A stretch of 64,000 nt of DNA from Streptomyces sp. NBC_00459 (GCF_036013955.1 NZ_CP107903.1:8556001-8620000), one strand, 5' to 3'. Counted from the first letter of the stretch, positions 35,880 to 44,452 are shown. The notes: generated by a model from the letters alone, not told the origin. Numbers and translations: made by a program.

Positions 35880-35906
35880 CCCCGCCGACCGAGGGCCGAC
35901 GACCGT

Positions 35907-35992
35907 AGCGCGGGCCGGGACCAGTCCCGGCCCGCGCTCGTCGGCTGTACCTCGCCGGGGCGTGTACGGGCGAAAGCCTCGCCCGTACACGC
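35907..35992. terminator. two strong hairpins after the sedolisin gene
   Basis: The first is a perfect 15-base inverted repeat (35907-35921 with 35924-35938) almost without a loop. The second is a perfect 14-base stem (35960-35973 with 35979-35992), loop AAGCC. Together they insulate the protease gene from the molybdenum hydroxylase operon. Confidence 0.8.
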
Positions 35993-36038
35993 AACCACGA
36001 AGCCGCCTCGCCCCTCCTACACAGGAGACGCACTGGCA

Positions 36039-38201
36039 GTGGGCGAAGCGACAGGGGTGGCGATGGAACGGCAGTGGTCCCGCCGGAGGTTCATGGTCTA
36101 CTCGCTGGCCGCGACCACCCTGATCGTGGCCGCGCCGATCGGCTGCGACTCGTCCTCGGCGGAGGGCGCCGAGAGCGCCGACGCGAGCGGGCGGCCCGGC
36201 GTCGTGGTGACCGGGGACGACGACGAGATGCTGGTCCTGGAGGTCACCGCGGCGAACCGGGTGGTCGTCCGGCTGCCGCGCGTCGAGGTCGGCCAGGGTG
36301 TCACCACCGCGGTCGCCATGATGATCGCCGAGGAACTGGACGCCCGGCTGGCCGACGTCGACATCCCGCTCGCCGACGCCCGCACCAAGGGAAGCCAGTT
36401 CACCGGCGGTTCGAACTCCGTCAGCTCCCTCTACGGACCGGCCCGGGCCCTGGCCGCCACCGCGCGCGCCCGCCTGGTGACCGCCGCCGCCCGGCAGTGG
36501 CGCCTCCCCGCGCGCACACTGCGGACCCGGAACACGATGGTGGTCGCACCGGACGGCCGTACGGCCACCTTCGGATCGCTCACCGAGGCCGCCGCGCAGG
36601 TCACCCGGCCCGCTGTGTCCAGCAAGCCCAAACCGCCCTCCCGGCACAAGGTGATCGGGAAGCCGACGACCCGCATCGACGCGCGGGACATCATCACCGG
36701 CAAGGCGCAGTACGCCGGCGACCTGAAGGTGCCCGGCGCGAAACCGACCGTGGTGGCCCGGCCGCCGACGCTCGGCGGGAAGATCCGCGCGGTCGAAGAC
36801 CGGGCGGCCCGCGCCCTGCCGGGCGTCCGCGCGATCGTCCGGGTCGCGGGCGGAGTCGCCGTGGTCGCGGACACCTTCCACCATGCCTTCCAGGCCCGGG
36901 ACGCCCTGCGGATCACCTGGGCGCCCGGCCCGCTGGCCGCGCTGTCCGACACGGCCATCAGATCGCGGCTGCGCGCCGCGGTCCCGCCGCTGGGCGCCGT
37001 ACCGAGCGGATCGACGCAGGTGACGGGGGAGTTCGAGTTCGCGTTCGTCGGCCATGCCCCGATGGAGGTGCTGACCGTGGTCGCGGACGTCCGCGCGGAC
37101 CGCGCCGAGCTGTGGTTCTCCACCCAGACGCCGATGGACGCCCGGGACAGCATCGCCTCGGCGGTCGGACTCCCGGCGTCGAAGGTCAAGGTCCATGTCA
37201 TGCGCGGCGGCGGCTCGTTCGGGCGGCGGCTGAACCACGACTTCGCGGTCGAGGCCGCCCTCGTCTCCAAGGCGGCCCGCCGGCCGGTCAAGCTGATGTG
37301 GAGCCGCGGCGACGACCTGCGGCACGGCAGGATGCGCCCGGCCACCCACCACCGCATCAGAGCCAGCCACAAGGGCGGCCGGGTGGTCGCCTTCGTCCAT
37401 GCGACGTCCTCGGTGAGCGAGTCCTGGGAGGGGGAGGGCCTCGCCGCACAGGGCGGGGTGACGTCCATGGCCGCTCAGGCGGGGCGCGTACGGGCGGCAG
37501 GCCCCGTGCCCAGCGACAGCGGACTGTACAACTTCGGTCAGCTGTCCGGGGATTCGGGCGATGTGGCACTGGCGGCGATACCGCTCGGCGCCTGGCGGTC
37601 GGTGGACTCCGGGACGACCCGGACCGCCGAGGAGATCATGGTCGACGAGATCGCCCGGAGCCTGGGCAAGGACCCGGTCGCCTTCCGGCGCACCACGCTC
37701 CGGAGCAGAGCCGTGCGCGCCGTACTCGACAAGGCGGCGTCCGCCGGGAGTTGGGGACGGACCATGCCGGCCGGGCACGGGCAGGGCATGGCGGTGCACG
37801 AGGAGTACGGCTCCTGCGTCGCCTGCCTGATCGAGATCGACGCCACCGACCCGAAGAACCCGCGGGTGACGAAGGCGGTGATGGCGGCCGACGTCGGAAC
37901 GGCCGTGAATCCACGTGGACTTGAGGCCCAGCTCATGGGTACCGCGATCGACGGCATCTCCACCGTGCTGCGGGCCGGCCTCCACATCGACCGGGGCGCG
38001 GTCAGGGAGGGCAGCTTCGCCGACTTCCACTACGCCCGCCAGCGGCACGCGCCGCTGCACTTCGAGGCGCACATCATGCCGTCCAAGGGGGAGCCCGGCG
38101 GGGCCGGGGAACTCGGGGTGCCGGCCGCGGCGGGCGCGGTCGCCAACGCGTACGCCCGGGCGACGGGCACCAGGCCCCGCCGCTTCCCGCTCAACTTCTG
38201 A
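36039..38201 (+). CDS. molybdenum hydroxylase large subunit (isoquinoline 1-oxidoreductase beta-like)
   Basis: A 720-residue molybdopterin-cytosine-dinucleotide-binding subunit of the xanthine oxidase superfamily, closest to the IorB branch. The N-terminus is a Tat signal (SRRRFMVYSLAATT) ending at a lipobox-like IGC. Cofactor motifs include LPRVEVGQGVTTAVAMMIAE, MRGGGSFGRRLNHDF, GAWRSV and the C-terminal GEPGGAGELGVPAAAGAVANA. The start may be GTG 36039 (AGGAGA ten bases upstream) or ATG 36063. The partner [2Fe-2S] subunit follows, the reverse of the commoner gene order. It probably oxidises an N-heteroaromatic or aldehyde outside the membrane. Confidence 0.88.
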   Translation: MGEATGVAMERQWSRRRFMVYSLAATTLIVAAPIGCDSSSAEGAESADASGRPGVVVTGDDDEMLVLEVTAANRVVVRLPRVEVGQGVTTAVAMMIAEELDARLADVDIPLADARTKGSQFTGGSNSVSSLYGPARALAATARARLVTAAARQWRLPARTLRTRNTMVVAPDGRTATFGSLTEAAAQVTRPAVSSKPKPPSRHKVIGKPTTRIDARDIITGKAQYAGDLKVPGAKPTVVARPPTLGGKIRAVEDRAARALPGVRAIVRVAGGVAVVADTFHHAFQARDALRITWAPGPLAALSDTAIRSRLRAAVPPLGAVPSGSTQVTGEFEFAFVGHAPMEVLTVVADVRADRAELWFSTQTPMDARDSIASAVGLPASKVKVHVMRGGGSFGRRLNHDFAVEAALVSKAARRPVKLMWSRGDDLRHGRMRPATHHRIRASHKGGRVVAFVHATSSVSESWEGEGLAAQGGVTSMAAQAGRVRAAGPVPSDSGLYNFGQLSGDSGDVALAAIPLGAWRSVDSGTTRTAEEIMVDEIARSLGKDPVAFRRTTLRSRAVRAVLDKAASAGSWGRTMPAGHGQGMAVHEEYGSCVACLIEIDATDPKNPRVTKAVMAADVGTAVNPRGLEAQLMGTAIDGISTVLRAGLHIDRGAVREGSFADFHYARQRHAPLHFEAHIMPSKGEPGGAGELGVPAAAGAVANAYARATGTRPRRFPLNF

Positions 38202-38285
38202 CCACCGCCCCGCCCCTGTCTCTGCCCCTGCCTCGACTCCTTCCACCCCCGTCCCCACCCCGACCTCGCATCCGAGAGGGTTCCG

Positions 38286-38747
38286 ATGCCCCGCTACACC
38301 TTCGACCTCAACGGCGAACCGGTCACCGTCGAGGCCCCGGCCGACATGCCGCTGCTCTGGGTGCTGCGCGACCTGTTGAACGTGACCGGCCCCAAGTACG
38401 GCTGCGGGGTCGGGGTCTGCCGCGCCTGCACCAGCCATCTCGACGGCGCGGAGATCCAGCCCTGTGTCGTGCCCGTCGCCGACTGCGCGGACCGCAGGGT
38501 CACCACCATCGAGGGGCTGGCCGACGGAGACACCCTTCATCCCGTCCAGCAGGCTTGGCTGGACCGGGATGTCGCCCAGTGCGGCTTCTGTCAGCCCGGA
38601 CAGATCATGGCCGCGGTGGCGCTGCTGAGGCGGACCTCCGAACCGACCGACGCGGACATCGACCGCATCGAGAACGTCTGCCGTTGCGGCACCTACTGCC
38701 GGATCCGCGAGGCCATCAAACAGGCCGCCGCAAAGACCGAGGGGTGA
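38286..38747 (+). CDS. [2Fe-2S] subunit of the molybdenum hydroxylase (IorA-like)
   Basis: A 153-residue protein with both iron-sulfur clusters of the family. The plant-ferredoxin-type cluster is held by Cys40, Cys45, Cys48 and Cys60 (CGVGVCRAC). The second is held by Cys99, Cys102, Cys132 and Cys134 (CGFCQPG, CRCGTYC). It passes electrons from the molybdenum centre of the upstream subunit to an acceptor, perhaps a cytochrome. AGAGGG precedes the ATG. No FAD subunit is nearby, which agrees with the two-subunit Ior type. Confidence 0.93.
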   Translation: MPRYTFDLNGEPVTVEAPADMPLLWVLRDLLNVTGPKYGCGVGVCRACTSHLDGAEIQPCVVPVADCADRRVTTIEGLADGDTLHPVQQAWLDRDVAQCGFCQPGQIMAAVALLRRTSEPTDADIDRIENVCRCGTYCRIREAIKQAAAKTEG

Positions 38748-39074
38748 CCTGCGGGACAGAAGCAGGTCGGCCGGTATTGGCGAGTTCAGTTCCTCGATGG
38801 CCGATATGGGTATGCTTTCGGGGAATCAATCCATCGGCCCGATCATGATGTGACGTTTCTGCGTAAATATGCGGAACCGGCAGCCGTGCACTTTTATAGC
38901 ACGATGTGCTGCGCGTGGGGAACGGTTCTTCGATTTTCCATTCGGACGAGTGATGGGCAATCGGCTCGGTTTGTCCGTGAGTTGACCCGGACAGTCCTTT
39001 CCCGTCGGGTGGGGATAGGCCGTGCGAATTTTCTGGGTTCGCACCCAAGGGATCATTTCGGGGCCGTGTACCGC
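38748..39074. other. A/T-richer leader region before the sigma-factor gene
   Basis: About 327 bases with no confident gene. Composition is visibly lower in G+C than anywhere else nearby (for example AAATATGCGGAACC, CTTTTATAGCACG, CGATTTTCCATTC). The frame of the sigma gene is open back to 38850, but there is no ribosome binding site and codon use is unlike coding DNA. GGAAC at 38917 followed by TCGGAC could be an ECF-type promoter, read by eye only. Confidence 0.45.
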
Positions 39075-39632
39075 ATGAATTCGGAAGACTGCGCAGATGA
39101 GCTCGTAATCGTCGACGGAGAAATCCTTCGGGAGTTGTCCTGGGAGGAGATCGCCGGCCACCGGGAACGACTGATGCGACTGGTCCGGCGGCGGCTGCCG
39201 ACCGCCCAGGACGCGGAGGACTGCGTCCAGGAGGCGATGTTGCGGGCGGCGGCCCACGACAACCTCGACCGGGAGCGGATCGGGCCCTTTCTGACCTCGG
39301 TCGCGCTGCGGCTGTGCGTCGACCACTACCGCGAACTGGAGCGCAGGCGGCGGCTGGTGGGCCGTACCGCGCATGTCAGCAGGCCCGTGCTGCCGGACGA
39401 GGACGTGTGCGACGAGGACTTCGGACGCTGGCTGCTGCGCCAGGTCCAGCAGCTGCGGGGTCGCGAGCGTCAGGTCATGCTGGCCCGCGCCGACGGTATC
39501 TCCACGATGGAGTTCGCCCGTATGCACCAGATCTCGCTGAAGGCGGCCGAGGGCGCGTTCACCCGGGGACGGGCACGGCTGCGGCTCGTGTGCGCCCAGG
39601 CGCTGGACGGGGTCACGGCACACCACGGGTAA
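39075..39632 (+). CDS. sigma-70-family (ECF-like) RNA polymerase sigma factor
   Basis: A 185-residue sigma factor starting at ATG 39075. Region 2 is RERLMRLVRRRLPTAQDAED with CVQEAMLRAAAHDNL, and region 4 is LRGRERQVMLARADG with MEFARMHQISLKAAEGAFTR. No anti-sigma gene is adjacent; the next genes are small and unknown. The start is chosen because the A/T-rich DNA upstream does not look coding. Its regulon is unknown. Confidence 0.82.
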   Translation: MNSEDCADELVIVDGEILRELSWEEIAGHRERLMRLVRRRLPTAQDAEDCVQEAMLRAAAHDNLDRERIGPFLTSVALRLCVDHYRELERRRRLVGRTAHVSRPVLPDEDVCDEDFGRWLLRQVQQLRGRERQVMLARADGISTMEFARMHQISLKAAEGAFTRGRARLRLVCAQALDGVTAHHG

Positions 39633-39645
39633 CGAATGGCCGCAT

Positions 39646-40221
39646 GTGAGTGTCGGCGTGCGTCCGGCCTCTTGTGAACGACTTCCGGGTTTCGGGAGTT
39701 CAGTCGACAAGAAGGACATTGTTACGGGCAGGAACAATACGCAGGACGCGATCAAGGGATTCATCGGCGATGTCGCCGACGGTGCGAAGAAGGCCTTCGA
39801 TGAAATTCTCGACCGAAAGGGTGACGACTTTCATGCAGTGGAATGGATCACCCCGGGGAATCCGTACCGGGCGTTGAACGAATTGCCCGTGGACGTACTG
39901 CGGACGGTCGGTGCGCTCTCGGCCCTCGGCGGGGTGGCCAATCCCGTCGCGGCACTGGCGAACGCCGCCGGTGAGCAGTGCGGTGGGCCGGACACCGGTC
40001 CGGGTTTCGGGCACTGCGAAGTTCCCCCGCGGTCGGGTGGGCGTGGTCGGCGTCAGGTCGAACAGTGCTGTGGGCCTCGTACCGAAACCCTCAGGCGACC
40101 GTCAGGGGTGCCTCGTCCAGACAGGCGGCCGGCGGCCCCGTCATCCGCGACCTCGACGGCGGGTGCAGGGCGAGGCCGTTGGTGCAGGCGGCGAGGTGGC
40201 CGACCTCGTCCGAGGCCATGA
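39646..40221 (+). CDS. hypothetical protein, coding only in its first part
   Basis: From about 39700 to 40030 the frame is convincingly coding: KKAFDEILDRKGDDFHAVEW, NPYRALNELPVDVLRTVGAL and GVANPVAALANAAGEQCGG. Beyond about 40040 the frame becomes Arg/Pro-rich and resembles a shadow of the antisense ORF at 40091-40324, so the true end may be a frameshift or the gene may be decayed. The start is unclear (GTG 39646 or 39658; no good ribosome binding site). It follows the sigma gene by 13 bases. No family recognised. Confidence 0.4.
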   Translation: MSVGVRPASCERLPGFGSSVDKKDIVTGRNNTQDAIKGFIGDVADGAKKAFDEILDRKGDDFHAVEWITPGNPYRALNELPVDVLRTVGALSALGGVANPVAALANAAGEQCGGPDTGPGFGHCEVPPRSGGRGRRQVEQCCGPRTETLRRPSGVPRPDRRPAAPSSATSTAGAGRGRWCRRRGGRPRPRP

Positions 40222-40324
40222 AGGTGGGCCCGCCGAGCAGGGACACCGGAGACCGGCGGGGCCGGCGCCGTCCGCCGTACGAGACGCCCTTGACGTGGGC
40301 CGCGAGCGGATCGACACTCCACAT
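40091..40324 (-). CDS. small hypothetical protein
   Basis: A 77-residue frame with strong G/C third-position bias on the minus strand: MWSVDPLAAHVKGVSYGG, SLLGGPTFMASDEVGHLAAC and TNGLALHPPSRSRM. The ATG has a weak AGGAT upstream. It conflicts with the plus-strand frame ending at 40221; coding character favours this strand here. The family is unknown, and it could be a fragment of a longer gene. Confidence 0.4.
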   Translation of the reverse strand: MWSVDPLAAHVKGVSYGGRRRPRRSPVSLLGGPTFMASDEVGHLAACTNGLALHPPSRSRMTGPPAACLDEAPLTVA

Positions 40325-40355
40325 GGGAATCCTAGTGAAAAGGTAGGGAAACGTG

Positions 40356-40475
40356 ATGCGCGTGGAGTCGAGAGCCAGTCGGGTGGTTCGCACACCCCGG
40401 CCGACCCCGCTGCTGACCTCCCGCCGGCACATCGACCTGCAGCGTGTCTGCAGCTCCATCAGCCCTCTGCGCTGA
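40356..40475 (+). CDS. RRHIDL-type leader peptide
   Basis: A 39-residue ORF starting at ATG 40356 (or GTG 40353) with AGGTAGGGA upstream. Its end reads LLTSRRHIDLQRVCSSISPL. The RRHxDLxRV motif followed by cysteine is the hallmark of short actinobacterial ORFs annotated as putative leader peptides, frequently found ahead of sulfur-assimilation genes. Ribosome stalling at cysteine codons is a likely mechanism. It ends 88 bases before the GST-like gene. Confidence 0.7.
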   Translation: MRVESRASRVVRTPRPTPLLTSRRHIDLQRVCSSISPLR

Positions 40476-40563
40476 GCCCGGCCGCCCACCCCGCGCCACC
40501 ACGGCGGCCCCCGACTACGCCTTCCGCCGCGCGTACGTCTGCGCACCACATCTGGGGAGACTC

Positions 40564-41433
40564 ATGACCGTCACACCACTGGCCGCCACCTCCGCCCGCC
40601 CCGCCCCGGCCTTCCGCGGCCGGCTAGGCCGGGACGCGCGCAGCGGCCACTACGCCGTGCCGCGCCGCTACCGCCTCCACCTGTCCCCGGCCGACCCGGA
40701 CTGTCTCCGGATCGCCGTCACCCACAGCCTGCTCGGCCTCGGCGCGGCCTGTCCCGTGACCGAACTGCCCGCCGTGCCCGACGCCCCCGGCGGCGAACAC
40801 TCCGCACTGCGCCCGCTGTACGAGGCGAGCGCGCACCGCTACTCCGGCGCGGCCACGGTCCCGGTGCTCAGCGACGACTGGTCGGGGCGGATCGTCAGCA
40901 CCCACACCCCGGACATCCTGCGCGACCTGTCCCGGCACTTCGGCGGCGGCCGCCCCACGCTGTACCCGTGCGGCCTGGAGGCGGAGATCGAGGCCGTCGA
41001 GCGGCTGTGCGCCCAGGGCATCGACGCGACGGCCCAGCGAGCCGGAGACGCCGCCGCCGAGGACGCCGACCGCGCCGACGCGCTCGCCTCCCTGCTGCGC
41101 ACGCTGGGTTCACTGAACGCGCGGCTCGACGCGGACCCGTATCTGCTGGGCGACCGACTGACCGCGGCGGACGTGGAGTTGTGGGTCTCCCTGGTGCGCC
41201 TCGACACCGTGCACCGCTGGCATCTGGACGCTGCCGCCGTGCACCGCGTCGCCGACCATCCGGCCCTGTGGGCCTATGCCCGCCGTCTTGCCGCCCACCC
41301 GGCGTTCGGCCGTCATCTCGACCTCGACGCGATCGCCCGCCGGCACCATGCCGACTGCCGGGGGCTGGAGGCTGCCGGAGCGGCCGTTCAGATCCTGGAC
41401 TGGGCGGCGTACGCGGAGCGCTCCGCGGGTTAG
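40564..41433 (+). CDS. glutathione S-transferase-like protein (glutathionyl-hydroquinone-reductase related)
   Basis: A 289-residue protein. The N-terminal thioredoxin-like part begins RYRLHLSPADPDCLRIAVTH and continues through VPVLSDDWSGRIVSTHTPDI, the pattern of the ECM4/YqjG family. The C-terminal all-helical GST domain has LNARLDADPYLLGDRLTAAD and VADHPALWAYARRL. The CPWA-type motif with the catalytic cysteine of YqjG proteins is replaced by ADPDC, so chemistry may differ. Since Streptomyces use mycothiol rather than glutathione, the thiol partner is uncertain. An RRHIDL leader precedes it, suggesting control by sulfur or cysteine supply. ATG 40564 follows GGGGAGA. Confidence 0.75.
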   Translation: MTVTPLAATSARPAPAFRGRLGRDARSGHYAVPRRYRLHLSPADPDCLRIAVTHSLLGLGAACPVTELPAVPDAPGGEHSALRPLYEASAHRYSGAATVPVLSDDWSGRIVSTHTPDILRDLSRHFGGGRPTLYPCGLEAEIEAVERLCAQGIDATAQRAGDAAAEDADRADALASLLRTLGSLNARLDADPYLLGDRLTAADVELWVSLVRLDTVHRWHLDAAAVHRVADHPALWAYARRLAAHPAFGRHLDLDAIARRHHADCRGLEAAGAAVQILDWAAYAERSAG

Positions 41434-41460
41434 GCGGTTCGTTTGGCGCGGGTCCGGTGT

Positions 41461-41489
41461 GGGCTTGTCGCGCAGTTCCCCGCGCCCCT
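41461..41489. repeat. dispersed intergenic repeat, copy 3
   Basis: GGGCTTGTCGCGCAGTTCCC followed by CGCGCCCCT, starting 28 bases after the GST-like gene; same motif as at 10484, 15910 and 61289. Confidence 0.75.
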
Positions 41490-41565
41490 CCGGGGCGCGG
41501 CCGGTGTTCATCCGGCCGACACAGAGAGCCGGAACACGCGGCGGCATCGCTTTGTTGACCACGTC

Positions 41566-41655
41566 GTGACGAAGCCCATTCCGTGCCGTCCGAGGCTGTA
41601 CTCGCGGCGGCACATCGACCTCCTGCGCGTGGCCGGCGCGCTCTGTCGTTCCTGA
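41566..41655 (+). CDS. RRHIDL-type leader peptide
   Basis: A 29-residue ORF from GTG 41566 to TGA 41653-41655. The peptide contains YSRRHIDLLRVAGALCRS, the same arrangement as the leader at 40356: RRHIDL, RV, then a late cysteine codon. No clear ribosome binding site is seen, so it may be translated leaderless. It ends 48 bases before the flavin monooxygenase pair and probably regulates it. Confidence 0.7.
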   Translation: MTKPIPCRPRLYSRRHIDLLRVAGALCRS

Positions 41656-41703
41656 CCTGCTGTCTCGTTCTCTCGTACGGTCGATCAGGAAGGCGTCACT
41701 CTC

Positions 41704-42921
41704 GTGTCCTCGTCACCCTCTTCTCTGCACCTCGCCGTCGCCCTCGACGGCGCCGGCTGGCACCCGGCCGCCTGGCGCGAACCCGTCGCCCGGCCGCGTG
41801 AGCTGTTCACCGCCCGCTACTGGGCCGACCTGGTCGCCGAGGCGGAGCGCGGGCTGCTCGACTTCGTGACCATCGAGGACGGCCTCGGCCTCCAGTCCTC
41901 GCACCCCCTCGAACCGGACGGCCGTACCGACCAGGTCCGGGGCCGCCTCGACGCCGTCCTGATCGCCGCCCGGGTCGCCCCGCTCACCCGGCACATCGGC
42001 ATCGTCCCGACGGTCGTCACCACCCACACCGAGCCGTTCCACCTCTCCAAGGCGATCGCCACCCTCGACTACGTGAGCACCGGCCGCGCGGGTCTGCGCG
42101 TCCAGATCACCGCCCGCCAGAACGAGGCGGCCCACTTCGGGCGCCGCCCGATACCGCACATCGACCCGCTGAACGACCCGCCGGCGTGGGAGTCGGTGGC
42201 GGCGCTCTTCGACGAGGCCGCCGACTACGTCGAGGTGGTGCGCCGGCTCTGGGACAGCTGGGAGGACGACGCGGAGATCCGCGACACCGCGACCGGCCGC
42301 TTCATCGACCGCGACAAGCTGCACTACGTCGACTTCGAGAGCCCCCACTTCAGCGTCAAGGGGCCGTCGATCACCCCTCGCCCGCCGCAGGGCCAGCCGA
42401 TCGTCACCGCGCTTGCCCACGACACCGTCCCGTACCGGCTGGTGGCCCGCTCGGCCGACGTCGGATACGTCACCCCGCACGACACCGGCCAGGCCCGCGC
42501 CATCGTCGAGGAGATCCGCACCGAGCAGACGGCGGCCGGCCGCGCCGGTGAACTCCTGCACGTCTTCGGCGACTTGGTCGTCCTCCTCGACGACGATCCC
42601 GCCGAGGCCGCCGCCCGCCGTGAGCGACTGGATGCCCTCGCCGGTTACGCATACACCAGCGACGCCCGGATCTTCGCCGGTACGCCCGCACAACTCGCCG
42701 ACCTGCTGCAGGAGTTGGCGTCGGCCGGACTCAGCGGCTTCCGGCTGCGGCCCGCCGTCGCCGGGCACGACCTCCCGGCGATCACCCGGCGACTGGTACC
42801 CGAACTCCAGCGCCGGGGCGCCTTCCGGCAGGCGTACGAGGCCGACACCCTGCGCGGGCTGCTGGGCCTGACCCGCCCCGCCAACCGTTACGCCACCGCC
42901 ACCGCTGCTGTCGGCGCCTGA
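41704..42921 (+). CDS. LLM-class flavin-dependent monooxygenase
   Basis: A 405-residue luciferase-like TIM-barrel oxidoreductase. Family blocks include LDFVTIEDGLGLQSS, HIGIVPTVVTTHTEPFHLSK, ATLDYVSTGRAGLRVQITAR and the flavin-binding SPHFSVKGPSITPRPPQGQP. It uses FMNH2 supplied by a separate reductase. Together with the NtaA/SnaA-type gene 20 bases downstream and the leader peptide upstream, it looks like part of an organosulfur desulfonation set. The sulfur role is inferred; nitrogen-heterocycle substrates are also known in the family. GTG start at 41704. Confidence 0.85.
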   Translation: MSSSPSSLHLAVALDGAGWHPAAWREPVARPRELFTARYWADLVAEAERGLLDFVTIEDGLGLQSSHPLEPDGRTDQVRGRLDAVLIAARVAPLTRHIGIVPTVVTTHTEPFHLSKAIATLDYVSTGRAGLRVQITARQNEAAHFGRRPIPHIDPLNDPPAWESVAALFDEAADYVEVVRRLWDSWEDDAEIRDTATGRFIDRDKLHYVDFESPHFSVKGPSITPRPPQGQPIVTALAHDTVPYRLVARSADVGYVTPHDTGQARAIVEEIRTEQTAAGRAGELLHVFGDLVVLLDDDPAEAAARRERLDALAGYAYTSDARIFAGTPAQLADLLQELASAGLSGFRLRPAVAGHDLPAITRRLVPELQRRGAFRQAYEADTLRGLLGLTRPANRYATATAAVGA

Positions 42922-42941
42922 GCCGGAAGGACCGTACGACC

Positions 42942-44318
42942 ATGAGCAAGCCGCTGAAGCAGATCCACCTGGCCGCGCACTTCCCCGGCGTCAACAACAC
43001 CACCGTGTGGAGCGACCCGCAGGCCGGCAGCCATATCGAGTTCAGCTCCTTCGTCCACTTCGCCCGGACAGCCGAACGCGCCAAGTTCGACTTCCTGTTC
43101 CTCGCCGAGGGGCTGCGGCTGCGCGAACAGGGCGGAAAGATATACGACCTGGACGTCGTCGGGCGGCCCGACACCTTCACCGTCCTCACCGCGCTCGCCG
43201 CCGTCACCGAGCACCTCGGCCTCACCGGCACCATCAACTCCACCTTCAACGAGCCCTACGAGGTGGCCCGCCAGTTCGCCAGCCTCGACCACCTGTCCGA
43301 CGGACGCGCCGCCTGGAACGTCGTCACCTCCTGGGACGCCTTCACCGGCGAGAACTTCCGGCGCGGCGGCTTCCTCCCGCAGAACGAGCGCTACTCACGG
43401 GCGAAGGAGTTCCTGCAGACCGCGGGCGAGCTCTTCGACTCCTGGCACGGCGACGAGGTTCTCGCCGACCAGCACACCGGCACCTTCCTGCGGGACGCGA
43501 AGGCCGGCGCCTTCGTGCACTCGGGTCAGCACTTCGACATCGAGGGCCAGTTCAACGTGCCCCGCTCCCCGCAGGGCCGCCCGGTGATCTTCCAGGCCGG
43601 CGACTCCGACGAGGGCCGCGAGTTCGCCGCGTCTACCGCCGACGCGATCTTCAGCCGGTACGCCACCCTCAAGGAGGGCCGGGAGTTCTACACGGACGTC
43701 AAGAACCGCCTGGCCAAGTACGGCCGCCACGCCGACCAGCTCAAGATCCTGCCCGCCGCGAGCTTCGTCCTCGGCGACACGGACGCCGAGGCGGAGGAAC
43801 TCGCCCGCGAGGTACGCCGTCTGCAGGTCAGCGGGGCCACCGCCATCAAGCACCTGGAGTTCGTCTGGAACCGGGACCTGTCCGCGTACGACCCGGACGG
43901 CCCACTGCCCGACATCGACCCCGACCTCGGCGAACACACCGTCGCCCGCGGCCGGGCCCAGGTGCGGATGTACCGCGACCCGCTGGCCACCGCCCGCGAG
44001 TGGCGGGAGCGCGCGGAGGCCAACAACTGGTCCATCCGTGACCTCGTCATCGAGACCGGCAACCGGCAGAACTTCGTCGGCTCCCCGGCCACCGTCGCCG
44101 AGACCATCAACGACTTCGTCCAGGCCGACGCGAGTGACGGCTTCATCCTGGTCCCGCACATCACCCCGGGCGGCCTCGACGGCTTCGCCGACACGGTCGT
44201 CCCGCTGCTCCAGGAACGCGGTGTCTTCCGTACGGAGTACGAGGGCACCACCCTCCGCGACCGGCTCGGCCTCGCCCACCCCGACGCCGAGGCGGCGGGT
44301 GAACGCGCGGCGTCCTGA
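42942..44318 (+). CDS. NtaA/SnaA/DszA-family flavin monooxygenase
   Basis: A 458-residue luciferase-superfamily monooxygenase of the NtaA/SnaA/DszA(SoxA) branch. It shows FSSFVHFARTAERAKFDFLF, GRAAWNVVTSWDAFTGENF, QHFDIEGQFNVPRSPQGRPV and a C-terminal DGFILVPHITPGGLDGF. Members oxidise dibenzothiophene sulfone, nitrilotriacetate or similar compounds with FMNH2 and O2. GGAAGGA lies before its ATG, and it follows the previous monooxygenase by 20 bases. Its exact substrate cannot be read from the sequence. Confidence 0.88.
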   Translation: MSKPLKQIHLAAHFPGVNNTTVWSDPQAGSHIEFSSFVHFARTAERAKFDFLFLAEGLRLREQGGKIYDLDVVGRPDTFTVLTALAAVTEHLGLTGTINSTFNEPYEVARQFASLDHLSDGRAAWNVVTSWDAFTGENFRRGGFLPQNERYSRAKEFLQTAGELFDSWHGDEVLADQHTGTFLRDAKAGAFVHSGQHFDIEGQFNVPRSPQGRPVIFQAGDSDEGREFAASTADAIFSRYATLKEGREFYTDVKNRLAKYGRHADQLKILPAASFVLGDTDAEAEELAREVRRLQVSGATAIKHLEFVWNRDLSAYDPDGPLPDIDPDLGEHTVARGRAQVRMYRDPLATAREWRERAEANNWSIRDLVIETGNRQNFVGSPATVAETINDFVQADASDGFILVPHITPGGLDGFADTVVPLLQERGVFRTEYEGTTLRDRLGLAHPDAEAAGERAAS

Positions 44319-44336
44319 AGCCGTGGCACATGGCGT

Positions 44337-44380
44337 GGTCGAGGACGTCACCCTCCCCCATGAAGGTGACGTCCTCGACC
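44337..44380. terminator. terminator with perfect 16-bp stem
   Basis: Bases 44337-44352 pair perfectly with 44365-44380 across a 12-base loop. It closes the monooxygenase operon and faces the convergent metalloprotease gene. Confidence 0.85.
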
Positions 44381-44452
44381 GCTCCCCCGAGTGCCCGAAG
44401 GTGGTCTGATTCGTTCGCGGCGGCCGTCATGCGCTGGTCTCTGCCCCCAGCT

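Noticed and set aside
34257..38540. Very long open frame of over 1400 codons on the minus strand
   Set aside because: It lies antisense to the sedolisin and molybdenum hydroxylase genes, is rich in Gly, Val, Arg and Asp as GC-rich shadows are, and has no domain or ribosome binding site.
38850..39074. N-terminal extension of the sigma factor to 38850
   Set aside because: The extra 75 residues are encoded by A/T-rich DNA with non-coding character and no ribosome binding site; the ATG at 39075 gives a normal sigma length.
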